Assembly: GCA_963281155.1 (NCBI GenBank)
Contig: CAUJLY010000004.1
Coordinates: forward strand, 3,968,001 to 4,032,000
Source: Rhabditophanes sp. KR3021
Taxonomy: Eukaryota > Nematoda > Chromadorea > Rhabditida > Alloionematidae
Direction: 5' to 3'
Length of the DNA stretch: 64,000 nucleotides
The position numbers were made by a program, and so were the translations under genes. The stretch's first letter is position 1. Each line of letters starts with the position of its first letter. Of the stretch, positions 33,952-45,517 are shown one piece after another. The notes under the pieces were generated by a model. The model worked only from the letters and a program-made list of their open reading frames with translations, made no database searches and was not told where the DNA came from.

Positions 33952-36900
33952 CTAATTGTCGATTGACTGCTGGTCTCCTTTTCTATCTTCGTTTTTTGTT
34001 CGCTGTAATCTGAGATAATGAGTTTTGGAAGTACTAAATCTGTTTGCCTTAAAGCATCCTTTGGAGTGTCTTCTTCCACCATCTCTTCCTCGTCTTCTTT
34101 CAAAGGATCCAAGTTGGTGTATAGAATGTCTTGTTCTTTGAAGGAATGACGGCGCTCCGTTAGATGGCAGTAATTCGAAGCCATCGTTTTCTTGGTCGTT
34201 GCAGATTCCATTTTGGTTGGAATTATCTTCTGGAACGCTGTTGTCAAGTTTTTGTAGAACAATGCTTTCCTCGAGAAAGGTTTCGCGTAGTCGAGATTTG
34301 ACGTTATCGTAACTCTAAATAATATAAAAATTATAAATATATACACACTAATGTATTTATCTTTAATAACTACTTTTTATGAGGAAGCGACGCACTAAAC
34401 CAGGCAAACAAAATTAGACAGCTTTGGATAAATTTTTTATTCCCTCTTGTAAAGCCATGTAAAAGATAGTGCATATCCTAAAACTGCTGGATATATATGA
34501 CGTCGATAAAACTGATATTATTTTTTAACACTCTCAATTTCATGCACACTTTAAAATGTAACTAAATATTTTCTTATCTTGTTCATACAATATTTTTAAA
34601 AAAGGTTACAAATCCAAATAACACAAATGAATGATGCAAATATAAAAAGACAAAAAATGTAACATCATTCAAAGTTGTTAATTGGAGATGAGCAAACCTG
34701 ATGGAAAGAACCGTACTGAACACTGTTTTCCTGAGAAGTTTCAACTGCATTAGTTAATTTGGTGCTCTCCTGACAGTCCATTAATTCACTTCCGTTATTT
34801 GCGAATGACGTTCCATTGTAGGGTTTTTTAAATGTTTTTATTTTGGCATTTACACCGCCTTTATGTCGAATTGATCCGCCGTCTTTTTTCTTTAGGAAAT
34901 GTAGTTTTCCTTGTATGCAATTCGGCATCAATTGAAGGAACGCATCTCTTAAAGAGTTATTCAGTGCTGCGTAAAGAAAAGGATTCCATATCGTACTAGT
35001 CATACTTGTCAAATGTGTCACTATACCATATAGGTATGTTTGTTTTTCAACGAAGTATGGAAAGGCATTTAAGTCGCGCGCCACGTTGTAGGCAACATTT
35101 GGTAATTGACTTAACAAAAATGCAGAAACCATGCCTATTAACGAGATTAAATTAGCATTAACAAGGTTAAATGATTGTTTATGTTGATTTTTAAAAAATG
35201 ATGCAATATACCTTTTAACATGAGGTCTTTAATGAAGTGAAATAGGTATTTAAATTTAAAGTAAAGATGCTTTGTAGCAACTTTGTCTTACGACAATATG
35301 ACCTCAAAATTTGTCTATGGCATAGCTTAAATATGATTTGTTACTTCATTCTTATTTTAACAAGACTAATACGTGTTGTTTTTATTTATATTGTTCTCTA
35401 TATTAGCCTTAATAGTTTAGGTTAAGAAGATCAACTGTAATTATAATTCCTTTTTAATAAGACCCGTACCAAATCAAACTAATCTAGATGCTTTTGTGGA
35501 TCAACACGTTGCTCGAAGAATTTTGAATTGGCTACGTTATGAAGAAGACCAAGCAAGGACGGAGATGAAAAGAGGCTACTGCTGCGTTGGTTGCCAAATT
35601 AAATACTGCCATATAGTATTACGGTTGGTGCTAAGTTTGAGAAGGAGTTCGATAGGAAGGGAGAATTAGCTGCTCAACAGATAATTCTAATGCAATGGTT
35701 GATTGTTCCTGAAGTTAACAAGAAGGATAATGCAAGAAAATAGTAATTCAAGATGAAGTTGATATATTGACTAGTGTTGTTCGAAATTCGGGAATAAACT
35801 ATAATGAATTTGGTCTTCTTGTTTGTGGTACCGAGACCCGAATTAATTTCAATACATATAGATCTAGTTGTTCAAAATCAAATACTACGTTTGAACTAAT
35901 GTATCATTTATCCTGTCCATTAGCTTCAAGTGAATCCTTGAAACAGGCCTTCAACTTAAATTGATCAGACATATAATTAATCGCTACAATCTCCTTGCAG
36001 TATTTCGCAAGAACGTAAAGATCAAGGCACGCCAACAGATACAACAAGCCGTCAATGGAGTGGATTTACCTAAACCTGATATTCTAGAACCTATGCTTGC
36101 CAAATTTAAATAATAGTCAGAAATTATATCACTTGATTGTTGATAGGTGATGTATTAGCTGCTGGAACAAGTGTCTTCAATGGAAGAAATTGTTGCAGTA
36201 CTAAAAGATATTCAAATTATGGAGTTGGTGTCTTCTGTTTTACAAAGTTGATCGCATATGCCAATGAACCTAAATTCGTGAGATTATTCACTATTGCTGG
36301 GGGTTTAGATGTTCACAAGAGGTCAGAGAAGAATCTTGAGTGTCCTGAATGTGAGAAGGAAGTGAAATCTGATTGGCATATGTTAAACTTTTCATGTAGC
36401 CAACTAAAGAAGATTCTAGACACAAATGTCGACTACGGCAAATGCTCAATGGAGAATGTGTACATGCTTTCACCAGCTAGTGCTCAACCAATTGGTCAGC
36501 TTATCATCGAGAAGATGTTGGTTAAGAAAATGTGATTACTACCGACTTTTGATACATTTTGTATGTCTTTTCTCTATTTTTAACATGCCTATTAACATTC
36601 TATTTGTTCGTGTATTTCTCTTAATTGCTGCTCGCTGTTGATCACTTTCCACTCTTGATGATTTGTCTTTATTTGTCTTCAATGTCAGCCTTTCATTCAA
36701 TCGTAATGATATTAGAGTGTAACATGAAATGATTATTGTTAAAGGCAACACAAATTGCAGTGTATAAATAGCTAAAGAATATATTAATCGTGTTGTTTCC
36801 GTATCATTTGGCCATTCTTCGTAACAGAACGAACCACAAAATTGTTTAACATTTGTCTTTACCACAGAATGATACCCACTTGGAGAGGAAAACGTAATTC

Positions 36901-37423
36901 CTATTACTACATTCACGAAAATCCAAATGAAGGCCTGTCTTTTTGAAAGCGGACTATTTGTAGGACGGCAGATCAGAATAAATCTGTCAAAACTAATTGC
37001 TGTTAACGTTAATGTTGAAAATATGATAGATGTTCCCTAAAATGTTTATAACCGAATTTGGTAATAGCTTTTACTTACACCTAAAGTTGATACAAATGAG
37101 CACATCCAAAAACCAAATAACCAATTTTTGACAAAGGCCGTGAATGGTGTAATCGTTGAAGAAACTAGGCACACAATCAGATCTGAGCATGATAGAGAAA
37201 AAATAAAATAATTTGAAACTGTTTGTAGTGATCTTGTTCTTAAAATTGAAACAATCACACACAAATTGCCTCCCACGCCAAAAAAGATTATAATGCTGTA
37301 AAGGATTGTAAAAATTGCTCTAACACTAAAGTATGTTGTCCAATCATCTAATAAATAGTCGTTCAAAGATATACACGTTTCGTTACCAATAGTTGATTCA
37401 TTGTACAATTCCCCAGAATCCAT
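33952..37423 (-). CDS. NPY/NPF-type neuropeptide receptor (rhodopsin-class GPCR)
   Basis: Exons 37079-37423, 36589-37036, 34698-35134 and 33952-34314 give 530 residues. The extracellular N-terminus has NES and NET glycosylation sites. Seven membrane segments follow, with GGNLCVIVSIL (TM1), SLSCSDLIVCLVS (TM2), SFDRFILICRP in place of DRY, an ECL2 with FCYEEWPND typical of NPY-type receptors, LPLTIIISCYTLI (TM5), LLSQLPNVAYNV (TM6) and IWNPFLYAALN (TM7). The long tail is hydrophilic. It should couple neuropeptide binding to G proteins in neurons; the ligand is inferred from the family only. The 1.45 kb intron between exons 2 and 3 is bounded by a 13 bp direct repeat. It fits phase only as a GC-AG intron and contains antisense island 6. 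The last exon frame follows from phase; another frame is also open there. Confidence 0.85.
35130..35142. repeat. One copy of the 13 bp direct repeat flanking island 6
   Basis: CATGCCTATTAAC is identical to 36584-36596. On the host (minus) strand it contains the acceptor TTAATAG followed by exon sequence GCATGG. Confidence 0.8.
35143..36583 (+). pseudogene. Antisense coding-like island 6 in the receptor intron
   Basis: The first about 320 nt look non-coding. Then the plus strand reads NQTNLDAFVDQHVARRILNW, KFEKEFDRKGELAAQQIILM, a one-base shift at about 35740, DEVDILTSVVRNSGINYNEF, RKNVKIKARQQIQQAVNGVD, and finally 36137-36535 with EPKFVRLFTIAGGLDVHKRS and a Cys pair ECPECEKE. The last piece ends in a stop codon 45 nt before the repeat. 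Several frame changes remain without clear introns, so the gene is probably decayed. The protein is not recognised. It is antisense to the receptor. Confidence 0.45.
36584..36596. repeat. Second copy of the 13 bp direct repeat flanking island 6
   Basis: CATGCCTATTAAC. On the host strand it covers the end of exon 2 (ATGTTAATAG) and the GCATG used as donor. Confidence 0.8.
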
Positions 37424-40400
37424 TGAAATGATAGTTTTTAGCGGCAGGTTATTGTACTACTACTAGTTATTAATTTTTAATATTTCCAATGGCTTTCTTT
37501 CATATATTGAATATGTGGAGTAAAAATATGAATATAAATATGAATATGATTATAACTATAATTATAAGCTTTCCTCCAATCGTACTGCTTCCTAAAATCG
37601 GAACTTTAGTCATATAATGAAGGAACAAATTGACATGTACTTTTCGAACATGAACTTTTATTTCTTGACGATTATTTTAATGATATTTCATTATCAAATG
37701 TGTTATTGAAATTTGAATATTTATGTGGTATGTAATAATTAAAAAAATGTCAAATTGTAATAAATGATTAATAAGTAAGTAATATTTTGAAGAAAATATG
37801 TTGTTATGAGAAAGGTAAAAAACGTTGATACAGGAAGCAATTTTTTCACGGACAACAAGTATTGATAACCAGAGTGGTGTGAAAACTTAAAAGATACTTT
37901 CCAAGTTTACATTGTTATGTAGCAAAGGTTTTGTTTATGGTTGAATGATGATATTAATAGCGGTTCAAATATTATAAAAGCCTATTATTCATTATTTTTG
38001 TGATTCTTAAAAATGGCAAAAAAAGTACTTTACTTAATAAGCATAATCATCTAAATATTTACATGGAATCTTTAGCTTATTTATGAGCTTCATGCTAGAA
38101 CCAATTAATTATCATAATTTCATGAATGGATAGGCAGAAAATGTCAACATATAAATGATTAGTGTTTGTAATAAGTTGAAATACTATTGATGTTTTAAGC
38201 AATACTTATGAATTCATTTAAATACTTATTATCTCAATTATGAAAGACTAAACAATGGTTTATTAGTTGAAATAATTTTAAAATAAACGTATCCCAAATG
38301 AATAGATAACAAGTATGCTTGATATTAGCTTAATTGGATAAAAAATAGGAGTTGAATTTGTCTAAAATAACTTGACACTCAGTAATTGACAACTAATTTA
38401 ACGTTAATGACTCAATTTTAAAGCAAATACAAAAATATGTAGGCAGAATTACCTATAGGTAGCTTAAAAATGTAATTCATGCCAAAAAAACAATTTAACA
38501 GAACCATTATTTGAGTGTTGGTAAAGAATAATAATTTATATTATAACCACTCTTTCCGGAGACAAAAATGTATCCCAAATTCAACGTGCTAATTTTAATA
38601 AAAATTCCAGATGGTTTTGACTTAATCTTTAAAACTTTCAGTTTTTTCAAGGAAGTAAGTATACGCTTCAAAAAAACATGTAAACATATGATTATGAAAA
38701 TTCTAAAAAAAATATATTTTACAAAAGACATGTTGCAAAGTTTAGGGGGGTATAGTATATTATACAAATTTTATTAACATAGATTATACATTTTTATTAA
38801 CAAAGATTATACATGTCCATAGCAGTAATGAAATTGTAACAAATAAATGTTGCTTTTTTGTCAAAACAAATTGAATGCCGTGAATATTTAAACGAGCTAA
38901 TTTTTGTTGTGAAAGTATTAGGCGAAAACGAGAAACAAAGCTAAAGACTGGTAATTAATGGACATCGTGTATTTTCATCAGTTTTATATATTCTTTTATA
39001 TTTTGTTCAAGTTTTAAGCATTTAGGTGAAAACTTATTAAAAAGACATCGGTCATTTGTAAAAAGAATGTCAAAGACACACTCTCAAATTGTAAACGCTT
39101 CCAAATTTAATGTTGCTAAATTACATATATGTGGGATGTAGTTAAAGATTTGAAAATATGAAAAAGACAATTTATTATAGTGAAAGCTCATTCATTAACT
39201 AAGCTTGAGAATTTGTAAACCTAAAAAGTTAAATAGTATCTTTGACACGGTATCATCGGAAAGAATCTCCGAAGGATTCAATAAATATTTAATCGTGTGT
39301 ACATCCTCTTTGATTTATAAAAAATGAAGATAACTTTTAATGACTTCCATTTATCTTCACTTTTTACTCACACTTAACAATATTTCTATTATTTAACTTA
39401 GTTAACATATTTAGCATATTTAAATGGCATGTTACTTTCTCCCAAAATGATAATTGGCTATTTCCATAAAAAAGGACAAAACAGCATGTTTTACTTTCTT
39501 GCAATCCAATAATCAAAAATTGTTTTTTTTAAACTTTCATGACGTGAAAGGCAAATGGGAATGACTTAGTAAATTTATATAATTTGTCAAAAGTCAAATT
39601 TAGAATGATAGCATATGGTTAGTAGTATGTGTTGTTACTTTTGTAAACTTTCGGAGCATCAATTATATAAGAAGAAATCAGAGTTCTTGTAAACAACAAA
39701 ATAAGTTTATACAATTAATTTTTAATGACTTTTACGGATGGACTATTTTAAAGTAAACAAAATAACCATGCCTAATATTTGAATTTTAAATTTTATATTT
39801 GATACTTGATAATTTAAGTATTTACTTCTCCATTAAAATATATATACAAAAATTATATAATAATATTTATATTTATTTACTTTAAATGGTTAATGCTAGT
39901 GAATATCTTTTAATATTATTTAGTTAACATTTGGTTCGTATTTATTAAAACTTTCCGATATTGGGCAATAATTTATTTAAAGCCAGCATAATTTTGACAC
40001 TAATCAGATAAAAAATGTTTTTGTCCGAATATAAATGAAATTACAATATTGGGTAAAAATATTTAAAATCTGTCAAAATGAAGTTTATCACTATAATGCG
40101 AAACTTTTCAAAATGCTTTCGAATTATTTTAAAAAGTGACTCAAAAATATATTCAATTTCATTTGATGAATATATGTTTCTAGAACAAATTTCAAATTTC
40201 ACCATTAACATGGAAATAAAATTAAGTTGAAAAGAAACAAATTTTAAGATGTCTTTATTTTTCCAACAGATATCCACTAGTACAAACTAATAAGGTGTTG
40301 TTTTTAAAACGGTGCGGCATGAATAATTCAAAGTCAGTGTGAAATCAGGGAAATGCTATCGGCATTTAAACTTATTATCAAAGGATATTGCACAAGAAGC

Positions 40401-43400
40401 GTTCTCTGGTTGATTTGACACGTGTTGCCTTTTATCAACTTTTCAAACGTATTTAACTTATCTAGACATATATAAACTTATTCATAAAACATATATTTAA
40501 TAAAAATGAATATACTTTGTAAACAGAAATCATTTAATCGTGAGGTATATCAAGAATACGTCATTTAAATTTACGAAATTTGTTGCAATAATGAACTTAA
40601 ATAATTATAAAATCTATTTACGTATATTATGTGTATTATTTCATATGGTTTAAATTTATCTTATAAATGTACATGCACTAATATTCATTGTGGAAAAACC
40701 CAAGTATCATAAAATATTTTGTAAATACAAAATAAGAATTTAATTATTTGTTCAAATTAGACTAATGCGTTTAACTGGAAGCATTAAGAATGAATAGAGG
40801 CCTCTAATAGACACATGCAGATTTGTAGCAGATGTGAAATTTTCAAAAAATTAGTACCAGATTCTTAAGATAAATTTAATTGTAGAATCCTAGGAGACTA
40901 AAATGGCTAAAAGTTTATCTAGCAAACTAAGTTAAGAATGGCGATACAATGTGAGGTATACTAGATGTTTTACAATTAAAGTAAATTTATTGAGTCTTTA
41001 AATGCTACCAAAAATAAGATACATGCATAAGTTATTAATTGAGAATGGCTAATGGGATATCTTTTGTCTTTATTTGCTTGATACTACGCAAAAAGTATGT
41101 GAATAAATTTATAATTTAGCAGAACACGTTGGCAATAAAAATGAATTCTGTATTTAAAAACAATGGGCAATTCTACTACCGTACATCTCTTTCTGCAATA
41201 GATTCAATGAATATTGCGTGAGAATGACAAAACCGATTGCTACCAACTTAATGAGATAATTACCATCTTTTAGTCAACTTTTATAATAACTTTCCTACAT
41301 AAATAAATGTTTTAAATAAAAATATAAATTTATTTAAATAAATAAGTATTTTTGTGATGGTGCAATAACTGTTGGAATTTGAATTATCCATTAACTTTTA
41401 TTCCTAAGTAATAAAATATTTTTGATATTAATATGATCCAATTACTTTTACATTTAAATATAATAACTTTTACAAATATAAAATGCAAAAAACAATTCTC
41501 AAACAAAAATAATTGGCTCTAGATAAACTGTTTTACTTTTAAATATAATAATAATTTATGCTTAGCATATTTACACTGAAATTTATAAACAACAGACTTT
41601 ACAGTTATATTATATATTTAGAGTGGGATATTTATTAGTTGTGCATTTTCACAGTAAAAACTGTTTAATAATCAAAATTCTGCGAACTTAGCTATTTTAA
41701 GCAAAAGTTTACGATTTATAAAAGTTAGGTTTGAAAATAAAACATGACAAATTTTTAGCAGTGGCAGAATTTATTAATATTTATAATTCTTTTTATAAAG
41801 CGTACGACAAGTTTATAGTTTCCTAGTATTCCCTTAAGATTTTATATATTTTTTGCCTGAAAGACAATTTCACTGATATTTACTTTTGCCTATTTGTTTT
41901 TTGATCATTAAAGCAAAATCAAAAAACTCCGTTTTAATATATTCACATGAATATCACTGACATTTTCAGTAAGTGTTATACTATTAAGCTGTATACATAT
42001 TGAAATAAGATAAACTATATCAATTGCTAAATATATGATACTAATTCAAATTAAAAAAACTCAGTATTTGTTTTAATATTAAGAAGATGATTACGTGCGA
42101 CAATTAGGTACTGAGTAAAGTGTAACCGAATAAACCATCATATGCATTAGGCTAATTTTAAGAGTACCCACATGTAAATATTTTGAAGGCTGGTATTATG
42201 TAAATAGTATGCTTGGTTTATATTTTTTAAATAATTTTAGTATATCTAAAAATAATTGAACTAATTAGCAAGTTCGTAGCTGGCACATTTGTCTGAAACA
42301 CGAATACATAAAATTTGACCGATACTTTCTAATGATATGAGAATAATATAGCCTTAATAATTCTTAGTGTTTCAAATTATTCTATGTAGAAAATCAAAGA
42401 GCAAAGAATAGGAAGAAATATATTTTTTTAAATCATTTACAAAAATAAGGCATATACAGAATGAAATACATTCAACACATAAATTTGAGTGGAAAATAAA
42501 TTAATTGAATCATTATGTTGTGAGGTCAAACAAAGCCCGTACATACTTGTTCTAAAATAACATCCACTCCATATTTTTTCCTCAAAAACAATTGAATTAA
42601 GACAAAGGGATGTAATAGAAATTAAAGTAAGTAAAATACATACATAGTTTCATTATTTAGCAAAAAATACTAAATTGACTTAAATTAACATAATTTGGTT
42701 ATCGTATAAGGAGCTTAATGAAATGTAATTCATTTTAACAAAAAAGTCTTTGTTCAGAGTGCTTTCCCTAAAATTCACCTTATAAAAAAAATTAAATGAC
42801 TTAGAAAGTAGGATTATGCTGAAGTCATTTTATCCCCTTAGGATTTTGACGTGAATTTACAATTGTTGATGTCACTATATACATTCTATTAAAACTTTTC
42901 TTTGTAAAAAATAATTCAATTTTTATTTAAAACTATTTCCTGTGATCGCCTTCTATTAACGGAAAATTAATTCATCTTAGGCAATTTGAATAAAATGTAA
43001 TATAAGGACAATATTTGCGTGGAGCAAATAAAAAGAAATAATATTAACCCTTTAAAGCAAAATAACTGTAAAGTTCATGCATTTCTACTAAGCCTTATCA
43101 ATCACAAAGAACAATGAAAAATTTAATAGAAGGCGATATAATCGTATATTTATGTGTGTACCTAAAAAATAATAAACAATATTTCACTTTATTACAGCAA
43201 ATCCCATATAGAGGGCGTCACAAGATTGGTTGATACTTTTAAAATGAGTTGTTTATTTAATGATGTTAATTTTGAATCTCGCCATGACATCAAATACAAG
43301 GATTACGCAAATTAAAGCTATAATAACACGAAATATAATATTTATCCTACCCGATAATAGTCTATGTATAAAGAATCAAAACTGCGAACAAATGTTTTTG

Positions 43401-43798
43401 TCAATTTAATGTCCCGTATTCTTAATATTTGATTGTCTTTTTAATACAAAAGAAATATTACATGTGTATCATAAAAGGGAACTAAGTATAAATTAAATAT
43501 TTAAGAATAAACAACATTTTTTGAAAGAGTCTTTTTTGATTTCTAAGGAGATAAAACATCATCAAACAAAAGTGTTATTTATCAGCAATTGTCTCCACTT
43601 TTTATTACATAAAATTCTGACTAAATCAAAAAGAAGTATAATAATATCTGATGATTTATTTATTACATCCAGTAAATAAAATTTTTTTATATAACAGGAA
43701 ATAAATTACACCTATAATTTGGAAGTTAATTAAAATTAGCTGAAGTTGATAAATTTATTTCCTTCAGGAATTTAGAATTCATTTTATAGGAAGATACT
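37424..43798. other. 6.4 kb gene-poor region
   Basis: Very AT-rich, with no convincing open frame on either strand and no recognised RNA gene. It lies upstream of the receptor start and downstream of the secreted gene cluster. A short tandem repeat sits at 38769-38814. Confidence 0.5.
38769..38814. repeat. Two-copy tandem repeat, about 23 bp
   Basis: TTTATTAACAWAGATTATAC occurs twice in direct succession with one internal difference. Confidence 0.6.
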
Positions 43799-44014
43799 TT
43801 ACTTGGAATAATCGAAATTGAATGGATAATTGCTTTGCCAACAGTTCCAATACTGCCAATTACACAACGGATAGTTTTGATTTGATAAAGGACCATTTGA
43901 ATCGTAGTAATTAGTATAATCGTCATAATTTAAACCGACGCCTTGACCAATAGGATTACTGCTTACGCTTAAGAAAATGAAACACATCACAAATATAGAA
44001 GCGTAATAAATCAT
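43799..44014 (-). CDS. Small secreted Trp/Tyr-rich protein
   Basis: A single exon encodes 71 residues. The first about 19 form a signal peptide (ASIFVMCFIFLSVSS), followed by NPIGQGV, a motif shared with the N-terminus of the TSP1 protein at 45.5-47.5 kb. The rest is rich in Asn, Tyr and Trp and has the pattern CNWQYWNCW, which resembles the W-x-x-W-x-x-C start of a thrombospondin type-1 repeat but is too short to be a full one. It may be a truncated duplicate of its neighbour. Function unknown. Confidence 0.6.
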   Translation of the reverse strand: MIYYASIFVMCFIFLSVSSNPIGQGVGLNYDDYTNYYDSNGPLSNQNYPLCNWQYWNCWQSNYPFNFDYSK

Positions 44015-44306
44015 ATTAAATCTTTAAAGTGAGGAATTTTCAATGTCTAAAATAAAGAAATGCTAATGTGTAAAATAAAGAAATTTAAATATGCAATCTC
44101 ATATAGCTTCCACAGTTCTATAAATAAAATTACTAATACTTTTTATCAACAAAGGTAATTTTTTGAATAAATAAAATATTAGCAATGGCATATAATGTGA
44201 CTTTTATTTATTTGATTTTGTATAAATTTAGACATTTTCAAATAAAGTAAACTTTATTGCAAACAATTATTTACAGCTCACAAGTTATATTATAAGTTTG
44301 TTTATC

Positions 44307-44953
44307 TCAACCACATGTGTTACAAGTATTTGGTTGACAGAATACACATGGATTTGTAGGACAATTTGTATACGATTCACAAATTTCTTGTTGTGAAGGT
44401 TCTCCATTTGGATACTAAAATGCAATCAAAAAAATGAGCGTTGTGTAAAACTTACGGGGTCACAATTACAAGTTCTCACTCTGTTTCTATATCCTCTGCC
44501 ACACGAATTTGAACAGCTACTCCATTGGCCCCAGTGATCCCAATCGCAAATAGGATCATCATTAAAACTACATGATTCGGTTTGTTGCAATTGTTCATTG
44601 CAGGGCTGGATCAAACATACTCTCGATCTCTCACGAAGGGAACCTCTACTACTTTCGAAACATAAACTCCATTCTGACCATGAGGAGAGTCGATTATTAT
44701 TACAAGTATTACATGGATTCTGTGCAGGCTCACAAGGTCTTGCTTCCTCACTTCCGCCTACACATGACCCCCCATCACACGTCCTTGATCTAATCTGTCC
44801 GTAAACTGATCCTTGCATGGAGCATGAACTCCAAGATCCCCAAGAATTCCAATTGCCCGATGGGTTCTGACAGACGCTACATCCAATACTATTGCCAAAA
44901 TTTTGACAATTTACTGATGCGAACAATAAAGATAGCAAAATAGAGTAAATCAT
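44307..44953 (-). CDS. Secreted protein with three thrombospondin type-1 repeats
   Basis: Exons 44456-44953 and 44307-44414 give 201 residues. The chosen start at 44953 gives a clear signal peptide (MIYSILLSLLFASVNC). Three TSP1 starts follow: WNSWGSWSSCS, LSSWSEWSLCF and WDHWGQWSSCSNSCGRGYRN, each with the usual later RxRxC strands. The end is a Cys-rich NPCVFCQPNTCNTCG. TSP1 repeats serve in extracellular matrix and surface contacts. A GTAAGT upstream at about 44998 suggests a 5' UTR intron. Confidence 0.8.
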
Positions 44954-45517
44954 TGTTTTTGAGGAACTGAATAATGATTTTGACTTATATAAGCTTTTAC
45001 TTACAATGTCTTTATTTACTTTCAACTAGCAAAAATTGTTTAGTGATTCATAACCTAGTTTTGATCTATTTATCTCTACCTCATAATTCTTACCGCAAGT
45101 TCAACAACTTCTTTATTAACATTTGCTAACAAATTGTTTGCGCTACAATGACTTATATTTTGTTTTATTCAAATATTTCATTACTTACATTTACAAGACT
45201 AGAAAATAAAAAATAGAATTACTAATATACTAATTTTAAACTATTTCATATTAACACCATCTCATACATCTTTCTGCTTACGTAGATTTTGCTAAAGTGT
45301 TATGTCGAAAATGTTATTTACATACTAAATAGAATTGCATATCCTAAAAAAGGAAATTACTATCTGAATCGCTATCGAAACAATTTAAATATCAATATTA
45401 CAACAAAACTTCCAACTTTACAATAAGAAAGTTCTTTAAAATTTAATAACTATACAGAGTTTATTTAATAGACAGTATGATGATAAGTACAAATAATGTG
45501 AATTGTTTTTTATATTT
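44954..45517. other. Spacer between the two TSP1 genes
   Basis: 564 nt, AT-rich. It should contain the promoter of the three-repeat gene. No gene seen. Confidence 0.45.

Noticed and set aside
33948..34346. Alternative frame for the last receptor exon (132-residue open frame)
   Set aside because: Both frames are open, but only the other one joins in phase to the upstream exon through the donor at 34697.
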